The notes under the pieces: model-generated | The model's database searches: none | Told to the model about the DNA's origin: nothing | Seen by the model: the letters and a program-made list of their open reading frames with translations, nothing else | Translations under genes and position numbers: made by a program | Assembly (NCBI GenBank): GCA_028673005.1 | Contig: CM054118.1 | Location: 6,846,410 to 6,910,409, forward strand | Length of the DNA: 64,000 nucleotides | Direction: 5' to 3' | Origin: Tanypteryx hageni | Lineage: Eukaryota > Arthropoda > Insecta > Odonata > Petaluridae | Shown here: positions 1 through 10,809 of the stretch, piece by piece | Numbering within the stretch: position 1 is the first letter of the stretch | Layout of the letters: each line of letters begins with the position of its first letter

Positions 1-1725
1 TTAACCCATTTGCGTGCTATTTTTTACGACACATACATTTGACCCAGGTCAGTATTTGAATTCCTGTTCATTGCAGGTACCGTTAAAAACGCATGTCTTG
101 CCATCAAACGACGTCACCATTACCCAAAAAACCACTTTGTCTATGATGACAGACCTTTTTATTAACTCATCTAGCAGACGGTATGTAACAGTTTGGATAA
201 TCTTACTGAGGCCGTCTCGCAGACGGTTAAGTACGACTATGGATCGATATTATTTGCTTCATATTTTGGAATGATGCGTTCCAATAAAATTTGGTTTAGT
301 TGTATCATTGCTTATTATCTTTCATCTTGACAATTAAGATAGGGAACTACAGACGATTAAGTTGTTATTTTATTTACGACCTGTCTACGAATTCTTCTGA
401 CTATGTCTATATTAATGTTACTTATAAACAAATTCCATAAATATAGCAAATAGAGTTCTAAAAATATATTCAGTATGGTAACTAATACGTTCGTCTTTGT
501 TCTAGATGCTTCTTGATGAGGTTATCGCGATAAGAAATGGATCTAGTAGATATTTCATTTTAAATTTATGAATTTATAAATAAGAATTTTGAAAAAATAA
601 ATCAGCTAACGCCTAACAATGTTATTCATTTTGTTCAAATACTCATATTTTACGATGTTTAAAAATATAGCAAAGTTTGTTTATGTAGAAGCAAGCTAAC
701 TCTGGCACATAATTACTGTCAGGAAATGCATACATGTAAATTAAAAATAATGGAAATTTCAGCTCAGTTTATCCAGAAAGAAGTTTCCCCATATATATTC
801 ACGATGTCAAAGTAAAGTTACGGGAAGAAAGTCATTTGCAATTATCTCAACAAGAAATTATTTTCCTCGAATGGTAAATTAAATATAACAGTACAGAAGA
901 TGCAAATTTATCATTTTAATGTGACTCATATGTTCACTTAGTGATGATAAATTAAAGACAAATATTCCTGTTGAGATATTTTAAATAAATGTTATATAAG
1001 CGACCGTCAATACAGTCACTGAGTATTTGACCGACAACTGCATTAGATCTCATGAAACACGGCCGCGGAGGCTTGCTTCCATGCATAAATATCCAGTAGT
1101 CTTACGTGATACTTTCATCGCGAACAACTATCCGAAATCTCGTCTTTCGATCGTTTAAAAATCGATGCATCAAAAGATGACAAAAATACCGAGTCCGATT
1201 CGATAAACATAAAAGAAATTTTTTTAAATCATTATACACGTATTTTTCGACCTCGAGCTTTTCTTAGAGGACATTTTCGTATTTCATTCGACCTTAAAAA
1301 GGAGATGGATATAATGGAAATAAACCTCCGAATAAAAAAATAATAAACGCGTAGCTGCCTGGGTGGAGAAGCGGTGATATTGTTCAGCCTGGGGAGGTTG
1401 AAGGGAGTGAGAGAAAGGGAGAGTGGGGATTATCTTAAGAGCAATACAAAGGGAGGGAGGACCGTCGTCAGAGCGGGAGGCAGGAGGATGTGAATGGAAG
1501 GAAGAAGTGTGCGGGATTAAAGTGAGGAGTAAAAAAGTTGGAAGTATCGGAGAAAGAGAAAGTTAAGAGCTAGAGGACAGCGGAAGGAAGAATCACCGTG
1601 AGGAAACTGGTAGTATACATAATGCAGTAGCTATATATGTGTACAAGTTCTTTGAGAGAAAAAAGCGCAAGTAAACAAACTAAAATAAAAGAATTGCTTT
1701 AACATACAAGTTGTTTTATTATCAG
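1..1725. other. AT-rich DNA, no gene recognised
   Basis: No reading frame here resembles a protein I know, and the only open frame is 86 codons. From about 1370 to 1610 the plus strand is strongly purine-rich (GGGAG/GAAAG runs), like the longer GA tracts further on. Nothing else with clear structure is visible. Confidence 0.6.
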
Positions 1726-1730
1726 GAATC

Positions 1731-1771
1731 CGACCTAGGTTTCGTTGCTAGGCGTCATCATCAGATGAGGA
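1731..1771 (-). other. Hammerhead-ribozyme-like core motif (Penelope-like relic)
   Basis: Read on the minus strand this has CTGATGA, about 14 nt, then GAAAC followed by CTAGG and TC. CTGANGA and GAAA are the two conserved core boxes of the hammerhead ribozyme. The ACCTAGGT segment is self-complementary, as expected for a very short stem III that works as a dimer. Hammerhead motifs are known from terminal repeats of Penelope-like retroelements. Stem II pairing is poor here, so this is at best a decayed copy. Confidence 0.4.
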
Positions 1772-1830
1772 TATGGAATACTAAGAAGTTAAAGCCAAGA
1801 CCGTCGTATCTATTAAACCATTCGCCTACT

Positions 1831-2020
1831 GGGATGGCGGTGGCGGAGTGGTTGGAGGGTTGGTCTTCCACGCAGTGATCCCTGATTCGAATCTGCCAAA
1901 TACCAAATTTCATCAAAATCAGCCGTTTCCGAGTTTTAACACGCGGGCAGACGGACGGAAATGACCTCGCCTATATGTGTTCACTTCGTGCATTTCGTGC
2001 AAAGAACGCATAATGATTAG
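1831..2020 (+). repeat. tRNA-headed SINE-like repeat
   Basis: A stretch resembling the A box of a Leu/Ser-type tRNA (TGGCGGAGTGG, about 1841-1851) is followed 43 bp later by GATTCGAATC, a degenerate Pol III B box (1884-1893). The body then has a stretch reading CAAATTTCATCAAAATCAGC and a run of GACGGACGG type, which I associate with insect interspersed repeats. The 3' limit is uncertain. No target-site duplication was found. Confidence 0.45.
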
Positions 2021-2022
2021 GC

Positions 2023-2195
2023 GTCGAGGGTTAGACCCTTCTGAAACCCGAGAAACACGCTGGCAAGGGGAAGATCATTATTCTGCTCTAACAATATTAT
2101 GATCTAAAATTCATCCACTGTAAATAATAGTACATTCGGTGTCGAGGGCTTGGTCCATCGAAAACCCAAGAATCACGCTCACAGGGTACTTCAAC
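2023..2195 (+). repeat. Two degenerate direct repeats
   Basis: The sequence GTCGAGGGTTAGACC...GAAACCCGAGAAACACGCTGGCAAGG (from about 2027) recurs, diverged, about 110 bp downstream as GTCGAGGGCTTGGTCC...AAACCCAAGAATCACGCTCACAGGG (from about 2141). The pair probably belongs to the same repeat as the SINE-like head just upstream. No coding potential. Confidence 0.45.
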
Positions 2196-2199
2196 TGGG

Positions 2200-3620
2200 C
2201 AGGGTTTTTAAAAATGGGATTGACCAATAAGTCGGATTATTATTTGACAAGTTTTATTCAATACACATCTTAAAATTCTTGGATTACTTACAAAGGTTAT
2301 TGTGAAATATTTTATAGAAATTTATAAGATTTGAGATTGCTGTAGTATATAATAACTTATTACTTCGTAGGCTGCGAGTTTGAGATCCCTGGATTAAGTG
2401 CTTACTTGGGCGGATGAAACGCTTCTTCTCACCAGTATCGAACATTTTGCAAGTAGGGTGAACGTGATATGGCTAAGAGTGTTTAAATAAAAGTATGAGA
2501 GACAGTTTAGGAGCAAATGGGTACGAGGAAGGGAGCTAGATTACGGAGTGCATAAAGGAGTTTTGCTCAAGAATCCCTTCCTCGATGTCGGTGCATCCTC
2601 ACACGATCACATTCTTGCTATTAACCTATCTTGCTGAAATATATCCCTTCTCATGTACATCCACCATTTCGATCGGCGTCTCTTCCTGAGGACTATTATT
2701 TATACAGCTGATATATATGGCGCCATATTTAAGTAGAATATTATTTTCCTGAGTTTTGATAAAGAATTATAGATCCTTTGTTAAAAATGACGTTTAAAAT
2801 TCGAGTATTAAACATTTATTTACAGGATAATAAGCACACCTCTGACATTTTTGCGGGAAAGTTGGCGCTTGTTGCAAGTGGCGCCTATGGCAAGTGCCAC
2901 CTGCATCATACCCTCGCTAGGGGACTGTATCTTTGTATATGTATGCATATCTATATGTATATGTGCGTACGTACGCATTTGTATGTGTATAAAATAAAAA
3001 GACGATTATCAATTCCCGGATTAACCGGTTGACATCTAGTTTTCAATTAAGTTACAATACTCCCTGATGACATTTTTTTAAACCTCCTTTTTTGCGCAAA
3101 AGTTCGCTTTCCGCTTTGTAAGTTTATTTACTTTTCTTTAGCACAGAAAAAGCAATGCAATGTCAAATACAGTACATATTTTAACTTGTATGTTTATTCA
3201 GGGTAATATTAATCTCGATAGTTAGAGAAGAATTAACTTCTTCTGCGTGGAAACATGTTTCAAGTGAATTCCGTGTTTTTCTTGGTAATAAATATAAATT
3301 AAATTCTACGGCATTTAGAAAGTATTAAAAACATTTTTGCCCTTAAATGTTCAACTTTCCTGGTTTTTCCTGTTATCCTTGCTCACTCCCGGTCAGAACT
3401 GACGTAGATAATTGGGGTATTACTGTATACAAGGACAGCGCTTCGATGATGTTTCTTCACAATACCAAGGACAATAAATACCTAGGTTACCACCGAGATA
3501 ATAGAGATAAGCTTTAATAAACGAGCAACCAAATACCCCAGAAAACACATCCAGCAACATGCATAACACGAAAAAATCTCGTAATAAATAAAATAAAAAA
3601 ACTGCCTCCTTAAGAAATAT
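2200..3620. other. Unrecognised AT-rich DNA with a short microsatellite
   Basis: There is no recognisable gene. A TATGTATG/TACGTACG-type microsatellite lies at about 2933-2990. The 84-codon open frame across it has no protein-like features. Confidence 0.55.
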
Positions 3621-3627
3621 TTCTTCT

Positions 3628-4051
3628 CACTGGCGGATTTGCGCCTCCTGGGACCTCTGGCGCTAAACATTTGGGGGGCCCTTGGCGCTAAGCAGAAGGG
3701 GGCCCTGCAATATAAATACATAGCGAAACCGCTCCTAACGGCTATCTATTGTGACACCTCTTAACGATAGTTTTTCTATGGAATCATAGAGAGGTTCCAC
3801 TTATTTTTAAATCGAGACATTTAATGTTTCTGAGATTATATACACAAACATTTTTATGGAGCCAAGTGCGACCCCCTTAAATCTTGCCTTTTTCCTCCAT
3901 TTTCGCGGATCCACACGGGACCCCAATCTTTCGCAGAACACTAGGGTTCCGCGTAACATAAGTTGAGAAGCACTGCCATACTTCACGGGGCCCCATAATT
4001 CACGGGGCCCCTGGCGCACGCCATGTGCGATCCTCCCTACATCCGCCACTG
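3628..4051. mobile_element. hAT-type MITE, about 424 bp
   Basis: The left end reads CACTGGCGGATTTGCG and the reverse complement of the right end reads CAGTGGCGGATGTAGG, matching the common hAT terminal motif CAGTGGCGGAT. Flanking octamers TTTCTTCT and ACTCTCCT agree at only 5 of 8 positions, so a target duplication is weak. The interior is rich in GGGGCCCC-type subterminal sequence. A second hAT-like terminus (CAGTGCTTCTCAACTTATG on the minus strand, ending at 3975) lies inside, suggesting one MITE inserted into another. The 79- and 105-codon minus-strand frames across it are not proteins. Confidence 0.6.
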
Positions 4052-4139
4052 ACTCTCCTATAAAATAGCGATAAAATTTACAGGACATTCTTCGCCTTTT
4101 TTTTACTCGGTGACGCCGCATCATTATTTCTGTCTCAGT

Positions 4140-4480
4140 GTCTTAATTCGACCCCCTTTCCCCTATTTTCCACTCTTCTTCCCCTCCTCTCTTCCCTCCT
4201 CTCTTCTTACCCTCCTCTCTTCCCATCAAGTTTTCTATATCCTTCTCTCTCTAACCTCCTTTTTCCATTGAAAAATCATATTTGAGCCAAGGGCAGGATG
4301 GCCCATTTCATCTGCCGAATCCACCCATTCTCATCTTCCCTTTTTTACCATTTACCCACTTAAACTCCACACCGCTCACTCTATGTCCTACTCTACTCCC
4401 CTCTCCTATCTCCCCCGCCATTCACGTTGCTTCTATTACCCACCCTCTCAAAATCGCCCCAAAGTAAGGAGAGCAGAGAG
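4140..4480 (+). repeat. Pyrimidine-rich tract
   Basis: C/T-rich low-complexity DNA with TCTCTTCCCTCCTCTC-like units. The 61-codon frame inside is an artefact of composition. Confidence 0.6.
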
Positions 4481-4555
4481 AGATGGAAGTTGGAGAAGAG
4501 AGGGGGGGGTCAAAGAGGAAGGTTGGGAAATACAGGAGGTGTAAGGGATAAGGAA

Positions 4556-4620
4556 AGATTAGATTAGTCTTTATTTCGGGCGAGATTGAGACTAGAATGT
4601 CCCATCTTCCACCTTACTCC
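4556..4620 (-). repeat. Possible LINE 3' end
   Basis: On the minus strand this reads CGAAATAAAGACTAATCTAATCT: an AATAAA polyadenylation-type hexamer (4570-4575 region) followed by a short TAATC repeat, as in the tails of several non-LTR retrotransposons. No coding sequence of the element remains, so the call is tentative. Confidence 0.25.
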
Positions 4621-4730
4621 TTGTCATGACACAAATATAATAATATATTCAAGAATTGACATTAACATAATAATGATACATTAATTGTAAAAATATATTA
4701 ATTGCGTGTGAAAAATAACAAAAACTCTCT

Positions 4731-4772
4731 GCAGGAAAACACCCACATAGAAGGGGTGTTTGAAAAACCTGC
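4731..4772. other. Imperfect hairpin
   Basis: GCAGGAAAACACCC (4731-4744) and GGGGTGTTTGAAAAACCTGC (4753-4772) form an inverted repeat with an 8-nt loop and a small internal bulge. No T-run follows and no gene is adjacent, so no function is assigned. Confidence 0.45.
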
Positions 4773-4854
4773 GAAACCTACTAAAGCTTACTAAACAAAT
4801 CATCATATGTTGCAGCATAATATATAAGACAACCACACAAAAATATATTCAATA

Positions 4855-5660
4855 AAAGAGGGAAGAGTTGAAAGAGGACAAAGGTATGGAGCGAAAGACG
4901 GAGATATTTGGAGTAAGAGAGAGAGGAAAGGAGGCAAAGAGAGATAATCGAGGCAGAGGGAGAGAGGGCGAAAGGAAGAAGATAGAAGGGAGGAAAGGAG
5001 TGAGAGAGGAAGTAAGAGTGAGGAATGACGCAGGGAAAAGTGGAGAGGGGGAGAGATGGAGAGAGAGAGAGAAGTGAAAAGACGGAGAAGGGATAGAGAG
5101 AGAAAGAAAGAGGGAGAAAAGAGAATGAGGAAAAGGATAATGGAGGGAAAGAAATTTGCAGAGATTAAGGGAAAAGGGTAGGAAGTTAGAAAGGGAGAAA
5201 AGGGGGATGAGTTAGGCAGGAAGAATCAGGGAAAATAGAAAAGGAAAAGTATGAGGGAAGGAGAGTCATGGATGTTAAGAAAAGTTAAGGAAAGATTTTG
5301 GGACAGAGCCGAAGATTAAGTAAGGAACGGGAAGTATGATGCGAAAGGAAGGACTAAATAAAGTTCCGAGGATAGCAAAAGGTTGTGAAAGGAAGTTTGA
5401 GAATGAGAGCTAAGTTAATAGATGGGAATGACGGTCAGAGAAAGATGTTTGAATAGGAAAGAGATTGATGGAGATGGTGTGAGGGGCGTGACGGAATAGG
5501 AAGAAAAAAGTTGAAAGAGAGAGAATTAGGAATCGCAAACGAGAGACAGGGATGTGAAAAAAGATTGAGAAATTGAAAGAGGTGATAGAGAGAGAAAGTG
5601 AAAAGGAAATAGAGAGAAAGGGGCTCGGAAAATGAGTAGGATGGGACGCCGAGAAGTAGC
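4855..5660. repeat. Purine-rich (GA) tract
   Basis: About 800 bp of GAGAGA/GGAAAG low-complexity sequence, the complement of the polypyrimidine tracts elsewhere in the window. The open frames on both strands here consist of K/R/E/G or S/L/F/P and reflect composition only. Confidence 0.7.
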
Positions 5661-7330
5661 ATCCAAAAATATAAAAGGAGACACATCGATTGTCTCGGAA
5701 ACGAAGGTACCAGATGATGGTGATAATGAATAGTCATCATTCGTCTCCTTGCTACTAATTTTCTCTTTTTTTTCTTCCCCAAAAATTCTTAGTATCGCAC
5801 GGTAGATTGGCCTTCTCCTTGCGCTTGTGTTTTTCCCCTCTTTGCGATACTCAATTGCGCTTTTTTTCCATCGGTTCAGGTTTTTAGCCTAATTATTTCG
5901 TTTTGTTGTGTACGGATATGATTTTTTTAAAGTTGTGTTCAGCTGATTGTCGTTTGTTTTTTCTCGGCCTTTTTGTTTTTAAAATCGGGTCAGGGAGAGG
6001 GAGAGAGAAAACCAAATTGGACGACGCTCAAAAAAGGGCTAGATGGCAAGGGTGCGTTCCCAATTTTCAGATTCTCAAGATCGTTAAATATTTTTAGACT
6101 TCAAAGGAAAAGAATCCGGCTTTTTGTCTTATCTATAATGCCTCAAGAGAGTGGTGTTTATCACTCCGAGACAACGTAACGCCTCGAGAAAACCTTGGTT
6201 GAAAATGTGGAACTATTTTTTTTATTTGGGTAGGTGCATTCATATTAGAAATGTGGGATGGAATACGCTTTTACATCGAAAAATTATCTTTCGATCGAAT
6301 GTGTGGCTAAGCCTTGAGTAATGGCGGTAAAGATTCACGCATTGACGTATTTTACCGAGAGTGATTGTTCTTGCTGTTCATTGTTAAATTATTTTCTATT
6401 ATAGCGTCTGATATATTGCATCGTGCAAGTTGTCTAATTTTCTTTTTTAGTTTATATGGACCATGGAGAAAGTCATTTACAAAACACTGATTATGCAATC
6501 TTGTACTCAACTCTATGGCGATAGGATTAATATGTTTGCCAACCAAACGTTATACTAAAAATGTCCGTCATTTTTTTGTATGGCCTATTCTGTTTTTATG
6601 GATTTGTTAGGATTTTTGTGCTGAGAACATGTCGAAGAAAAAGTAGAAATACGTCCAATTTAAAGGCGAAATCGTTCTGTGGTCATGAATGGGAATAACG
6701 AGCTGATAATTCGAAAGAGTGGCTCTTGCCTCATCAGACGCCTGTTGCTGAAATGCGAAGTTGTTCTCATTTTTACGGTTTCAATCAAAAATCATCGGTT
6801 TAAGGAATGAACAGCATCTTTAGTGTTTTCATCAATCTGATACATTTGGCTCTGCCATCTTTTATATTGAGTATGTTAAGCAGCGTTAGCTTAATACTTG
6901 GATTTTTTTCATTTAATACTATTCAAATTCTTCGATATAGACTACCTAGAAAGATTAACCGAATGCCCATCATGTAACATAATCTGTGATACAACATATG
7001 TTTGAGTTTTGGTTTGCGTCATTGGTTGATAGTGGTTTGAAGTCGCTAACCCCGAAAATTTGGTAAGTATTCGATTTACTTTTCAAACAAAATGCTTCTA
7101 TGTACAGTTAGTTGTAATATTAAGAATGTTTCTACGACTAATAATTTCCTCCCTGTATTAAACGTGCTCTTATATAAATATCAAATTTGGTGCAGTTTTA
7201 AAGGATAAACTTTCGAATGAAGTTATTTGCTTCAGAATAAATATAGAAAAATTGTAGTTTAATTTTCTGACGCAATATGAAAAACCGCGTTTGATTTATT
7301 GATGTTTATATAGAACTGTAGTACTTGATA
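5661..7330. other. AT-rich DNA, nothing recognised
   Basis: I see no protein-like frame, terminal repeats or tRNA-like boxes in this stretch. Confidence 0.5.
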
Positions 7331-7334
7331 CTAG

Positions 7335-7359
7335 CTTGGCTAGTTCTGTCCCAGCCAAG
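7335..7359 (+). other. Small perfect hairpin upstream of the tRNA-like gene
   Basis: CTTGGCT (7335-7341) and AGCCAAG (7353-7359) pair perfectly around an 11-nt loop, about 40 bp upstream of the tRNA-like sequence. Function unknown. Confidence 0.4.
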
Positions 7360-7397
7360 AAAAAAACATCCGCGTACAGAAACGAGAAAATTGATCT

Positions 7398-7467
7398 GCT
7401 ATGATAGTTCAGTGGTAGAATATCCGCCCGGCAAGTGGAAGACCAGGGTTCGATTCCCGGTCATAGC
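7398..7467 (+). tRNA. tRNA-Gly-like gene with GGC anticodon, possibly a pseudogene
   Basis: The 70 nt fold as a tRNA: acceptor arm GCTATGA/TCATAGC (7 of 7 pairs), D stem GTTC/GAAT, anticodon stem TCCGC/GTGGA with loop CCGGCAA (7428-7434), T stem CAGGG/CCCGG (one mismatch), T loop TTCGATT. Pol III A and B boxes are intact and a T6 run (7472-7477) follows, as a Pol III terminator should. Body and D/T loops resemble animal tRNA-Gly(GCC). However, the anticodon is GGC (alanine) and position 33, normally U, is C, which argues against a working decoder. It is flanked by a perfect 12-bp inverted repeat (7379-7390 and 7474-7485). It may be a pseudogene or the head of a short retroposon. Confidence 0.65.
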
Positions 7468-7489
7468 AAACTTTTTTCTCGTTTCAACA

Positions 7490-8280
7490 CTATTCCCAAC
7501 TTTACAGCTTATGCCTGTCTGCATAGGATCTTCGGATCACTTTATTCCATTAATGACTATAGGATTATACTACGTTACTAAGAAGAGCCCTCCTGACCAT
7601 CTCCAATTTTTCCAAAAAGAAGAACATTGATTAATCAGGCTCCAGTTACGGCCGACACCGCCTTAACGTTGATTATGCTGAAGATAGCGTCGAATTAATT
7701 TTATTTCGTGCTTACGTTGTAGGTCTCGCAAATTATTTATGACGTAACAAACGTAAACGCCGTAAATTTGGATAAATCTGAACCTGCCACATTACCAATA
7801 AGCAAGGTTTAACCAAATAGTAAGTAACTTACAGAGCAGTTAACGCGCCTCTTATTTACTTTATTGTTTAGTTAATCTGTTTATGGCCGTCGTCATCGTT
7901 AAATTATTTCCAACTATCTGAAATTACACGGCGTTTCTATGGTTATTATGGTGGTTATTAAGTCAAGACAAATCTATTGAATAGCATTTGAGAATAAAAC
8001 CAATTATTGAAACCAGGTTAATTTTTATTGTGGTGCTTAATGGTATGCAATATTTTTTGTCTTCCCATCTTTTGCCAAAATAAATCAATTTTTCCCGCAT
8101 CCTTTATCGACAAATTTGGCAACTGTATTTTTACCAAATAATAATAATAAACAATCTATTGAATCACTTTTACAATATAGTTATTTCACTTAAATTGATT
8201 TTCAGTGGAAGAAAATCATATTATGTGAATGAATGAATCTCAAAAACATTAAAACGATCTCCATGAAAAATAAATTCAGA
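7490..8280. other. AT-rich DNA, nothing recognised
   Basis: No gene-like frame or repeat structure is evident. Confidence 0.5.
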
Positions 8281-8285
8281 TGTGC

Positions 8286-8960
8286 CTACGTCTTTTTGCG
8301 GATGACTGCATAATACAAGTATAGAGGAGAATAAAAATCATATGGATAGGAGCAGCTCAAAAGAGGACTTAGAGAAAAGGACTACCTGGATATAATAAAA
8401 TCGATATAAATGTCGGGAAAAGCAAACTTATAACCTTTACTAAAAGAAGAGTTAAGGAGTTTAGGCAATATGAGCTAATGGGTGACGGTATTCCTGAAAG
8501 TGAGTACTGGATATATTTAAGAATTAATATCTCCGCTAATTTTGAATGGGAACAGCACATCGATCATGTTGTGGGAAAGGCATTTAAATCCTTAATTGGG
8601 TGATGAGGAACCTTAAGGGTAGCGGCAAGACCACTAAGAAATTATCCAATCCAATCCAATGTAAGACAAATACTGGAATATTCTACGAATGTATGGGATC
8701 CGTATGAAGTGTGGCAGGTAAAAAAGTTAGAAAAGAGGCAAAGGAAGGCGCCAGATATGTGATGGGAAAGCACAAAAAGACTGAAAGTGTAATAGATAAA
8801 TTCGCCAGGTTATTCGAGTAAGAAGAAGCTTAGTCGAATCTTAAAAAGAAAAGAAACATTCGAGTTGGTATTCTTTCCATCATTTGACCCGCGAATTCTG
8901 CATTTAATAGATAATTGGCATTAAAAAAGAACGTCAATAACTGTATCTAAACTGCATTAA
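8286..8960 (+). pseudogene. LINE reverse-transcriptase C-terminal relic
   Basis: The frame opening at 8286 reads LRLFADDC, the catalytic F/YADD box of a non-LTR reverse transcriptase. It continues through INVGKSKLITFTK, YELMGDGIPESEYW, ANFEWEQHIDHVVGKAF, and, after frameshifts, MRNLKGSGK and ARYVMGKHKKTESVID. The order and spacing match the palm end and thumb of I/Nimb- or CR1-like LINE enzymes. There are several stops and at least two frameshifts, and no endonuclease or upstream RT domain remains, so this is a 5'-truncated dead copy. It is distinct from the RTE and Jockey copies in the window. The repeat that follows at 8968 may be its 3' UTR. Confidence 0.7.
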
Positions 8961-8967
8961 AAAGCAT

Positions 8968-9172
8968 AATTTTATAGATATTTTTGTAAATGTGATTATT
9001 TTTGTCTTTAGTTCTGGTTCAATTAAAAATATAATTTAATGTGTTTTTTTCAGAATGGAAGAAGGTAAATCACACTTCATTATCATCATAGGTATTCTAT
9101 CATGAGATTGGTCCTTAATTATTATTTTTTGAGCCTAGTTCGACATATACTCTTCCTTTCCGCTGTTTTCTT
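8968..9172 (+). repeat. About 200-bp interspersed repeat, copy A
   Basis: From TGTAAATGTG through TTAATGTG-T-run-CAGAAT, CATTATCATCATAGGTATTC and TTTCGACATATACTC, this matches 13,706-13,890 in order with only scattered differences. Copy A follows a LINE relic, copy B does not. This may be a LINE 3' UTR or an independent short element. Confidence 0.75.
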
Positions 9173-9251
9173 AATATCTAGTCAACACTCTTTCTCTTTC
9201 AAATCGTCCATCAGTGGAAACCTTTTCCTTCTAAGATGTCTTTAATCATGC

Positions 9252-9306
9252 TTTCCCACTCACCCCCTCTCCCACTCACCCCCTCTCCCAATCACCCCCT
9301 CTCCCA
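9252..9306 (+). repeat. 17-bp minisatellite, about three units
   Basis: The unit CACTCACCCCCTCTCCC is repeated about three times, then decays into general C/T-rich sequence up to about 9380. Confidence 0.7.
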
Positions 9307-9389
9307 CTTTCTCCCTCTCCCCATCCCCCTCTCTCCATATCCCTATCCCCATTCCCCTCTCCCCCTTTCTATTATAGGCTGTTTTCCTC

Positions 9390-10735
9390 CTCATTGAATG
9401 TCACGAGAGTTTCGGGAGGTCAGACGAACGTTTACATTGGAAGTTATTTAAAGATTCTGTCCTCCCGTAATAGTAAAAATCAATTCTAACTAATTTACAA
9501 GAGTTAAGAATTCGCCAGAAAATGTTTTTTACCATAAGTTTACTGAAAAAGTATGCAATTATCTATGGTAATTTTACGGATTACTCATTAATTATTATTA
9601 ATTATATTAATTATTATTAATCATAGCTTCACGGGTCGTAAGTTGCCGACCCATGGTTTAATAGAATGCAATATTTATTTTTCTCTTTGTTCTGTGTATG
9701 CTTCTAGGCTTGAAAACATTTCATTCCACTTCCTAATCTTTCTTCAATATACCTCTCACTTTTGAAATTTTCTCATTTTCCCCCGTTCTTCATGCTATAC
9801 CATTCGTCTCGCCGGCTTGCTTTCATCATATTCTCTCTCTCTCTCTCTGCCATTCTGTTCCGCCCTTGTTCGCATCTCTAACCCATATTTTCTCCTTTGG
9901 GACATTTTTCGTTTCCCTTCTATTGACGTGTTTCCGGCGATCGATACGTATGGCCTCATTAACTCGCGATGTTCCTTTCTTTTCTTTCCGTCCTTCTAGA
10001 AATTTGCCTTGCTTTTTCGAGGAATGCCATAAAATAAATTTTTACAAGATTCTCGGTAAAAGTAGCGAAAGAAGAATGGATATTGTTTTATTAAAGACGG
10101 CCGATTTTTAGAGAAAATATATGTGATGAATAAAGGAGAAAGAATTCGTTTTATTTTTTATACTCGGAATAGTTTCCTCTCTTATCTTTTTCGTCGGATC
10201 CGCTGCCAGTAACGAGCAAATCGGCCGAAACGGAAACCCATTTTCAGTGTTATTCTCTAATATCTCAATTGTGTTTTGTCGCATTATCGGGGATTTTTTT
10301 ATTCTCTCATGCGTTTCGCGTCACGTGTGAGAAGGTAATTTTACAATTTTACCCCTCGTTGTTAAGCGTGTAATTGTTAATTAGTTAATCGTTTGTTTTT
10401 TTTCTTATGGCCAATTTTTGGCTTTTCTCCTCTCTGTTAAACATACGGCGTTAATAAGGACAAAAATGCTACAGTTTAAAAGTTAGTATAAATTTCCATT
10501 ATCGGGTATTAAAAGTTAAATTCTGCGTTCCAGTGATAAAAGCTAAAAATCATATAAATCGATGCATGTTAATGGGTGGCGAATTATGATATGAACACGG
10601 GAAAAATTATTCACTTTTTATATCAGCTGTAGAGAGATTTATTATATTAAACGTAATTCATTTGAAATTTGAAGATTCGTTCTTAGATTAAAGGAAATAC
10701 AGTATGTTAATAATGAGGTCAGGCTCAACCCTGAG
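9390..10735. other. AT-rich DNA, nothing recognised
   Basis: Contains an ATTAATTATTA simple repeat near 9590-9625 and a (CT)n run near 9831-9848. The 60- and 81-codon frames have no recognisable domain. Confidence 0.5.
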
Positions 10736-10743
10736 GAATGTAC

Positions 10744-10802
10744 TGATGCTACAATCGTAGTGAAACCGGTCGTGCAAAATAAACTTGTGGAAGTGACTAA
10801 CA
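10744..10802 (+). repeat. Penelope-like terminal repeat fragment with hammerhead-like core
   Basis: CTGATG, a perfect CTAC/GTAG hairpin with loop AATC, then GAAACCGGTC, then AAAATAAACTTGTGG. The segment ATCGTAGTGAAACCGGTCGT is identical to the minus strand at about 40,060, directly beside a Penelope-like GIY-YIG relic, which ties this fragment to that family. ACCGGT is self-complementary, as in dimeric hammerheads. The A of CUGANGA is missing, so catalysis is doubtful. Confidence 0.55.
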
Positions 10803-10809
10803 ATGAGTT

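Noticed and set aside
60..80. TTCATTGCAG followed by GTACCG, considered as a second recursive splice site
   Set aside because: GTACCG is not a good donor (GTRAGT expected), and the pyrimidine tract is weak.
9045..9075. Splice-like T-run-CAG followed by AATGGAAGAAG and GTAAAT inside the 200-bp repeat
   Set aside because: It lies in an interspersed repeat; copy B at 13,770 lacks the donor. Probably chance.
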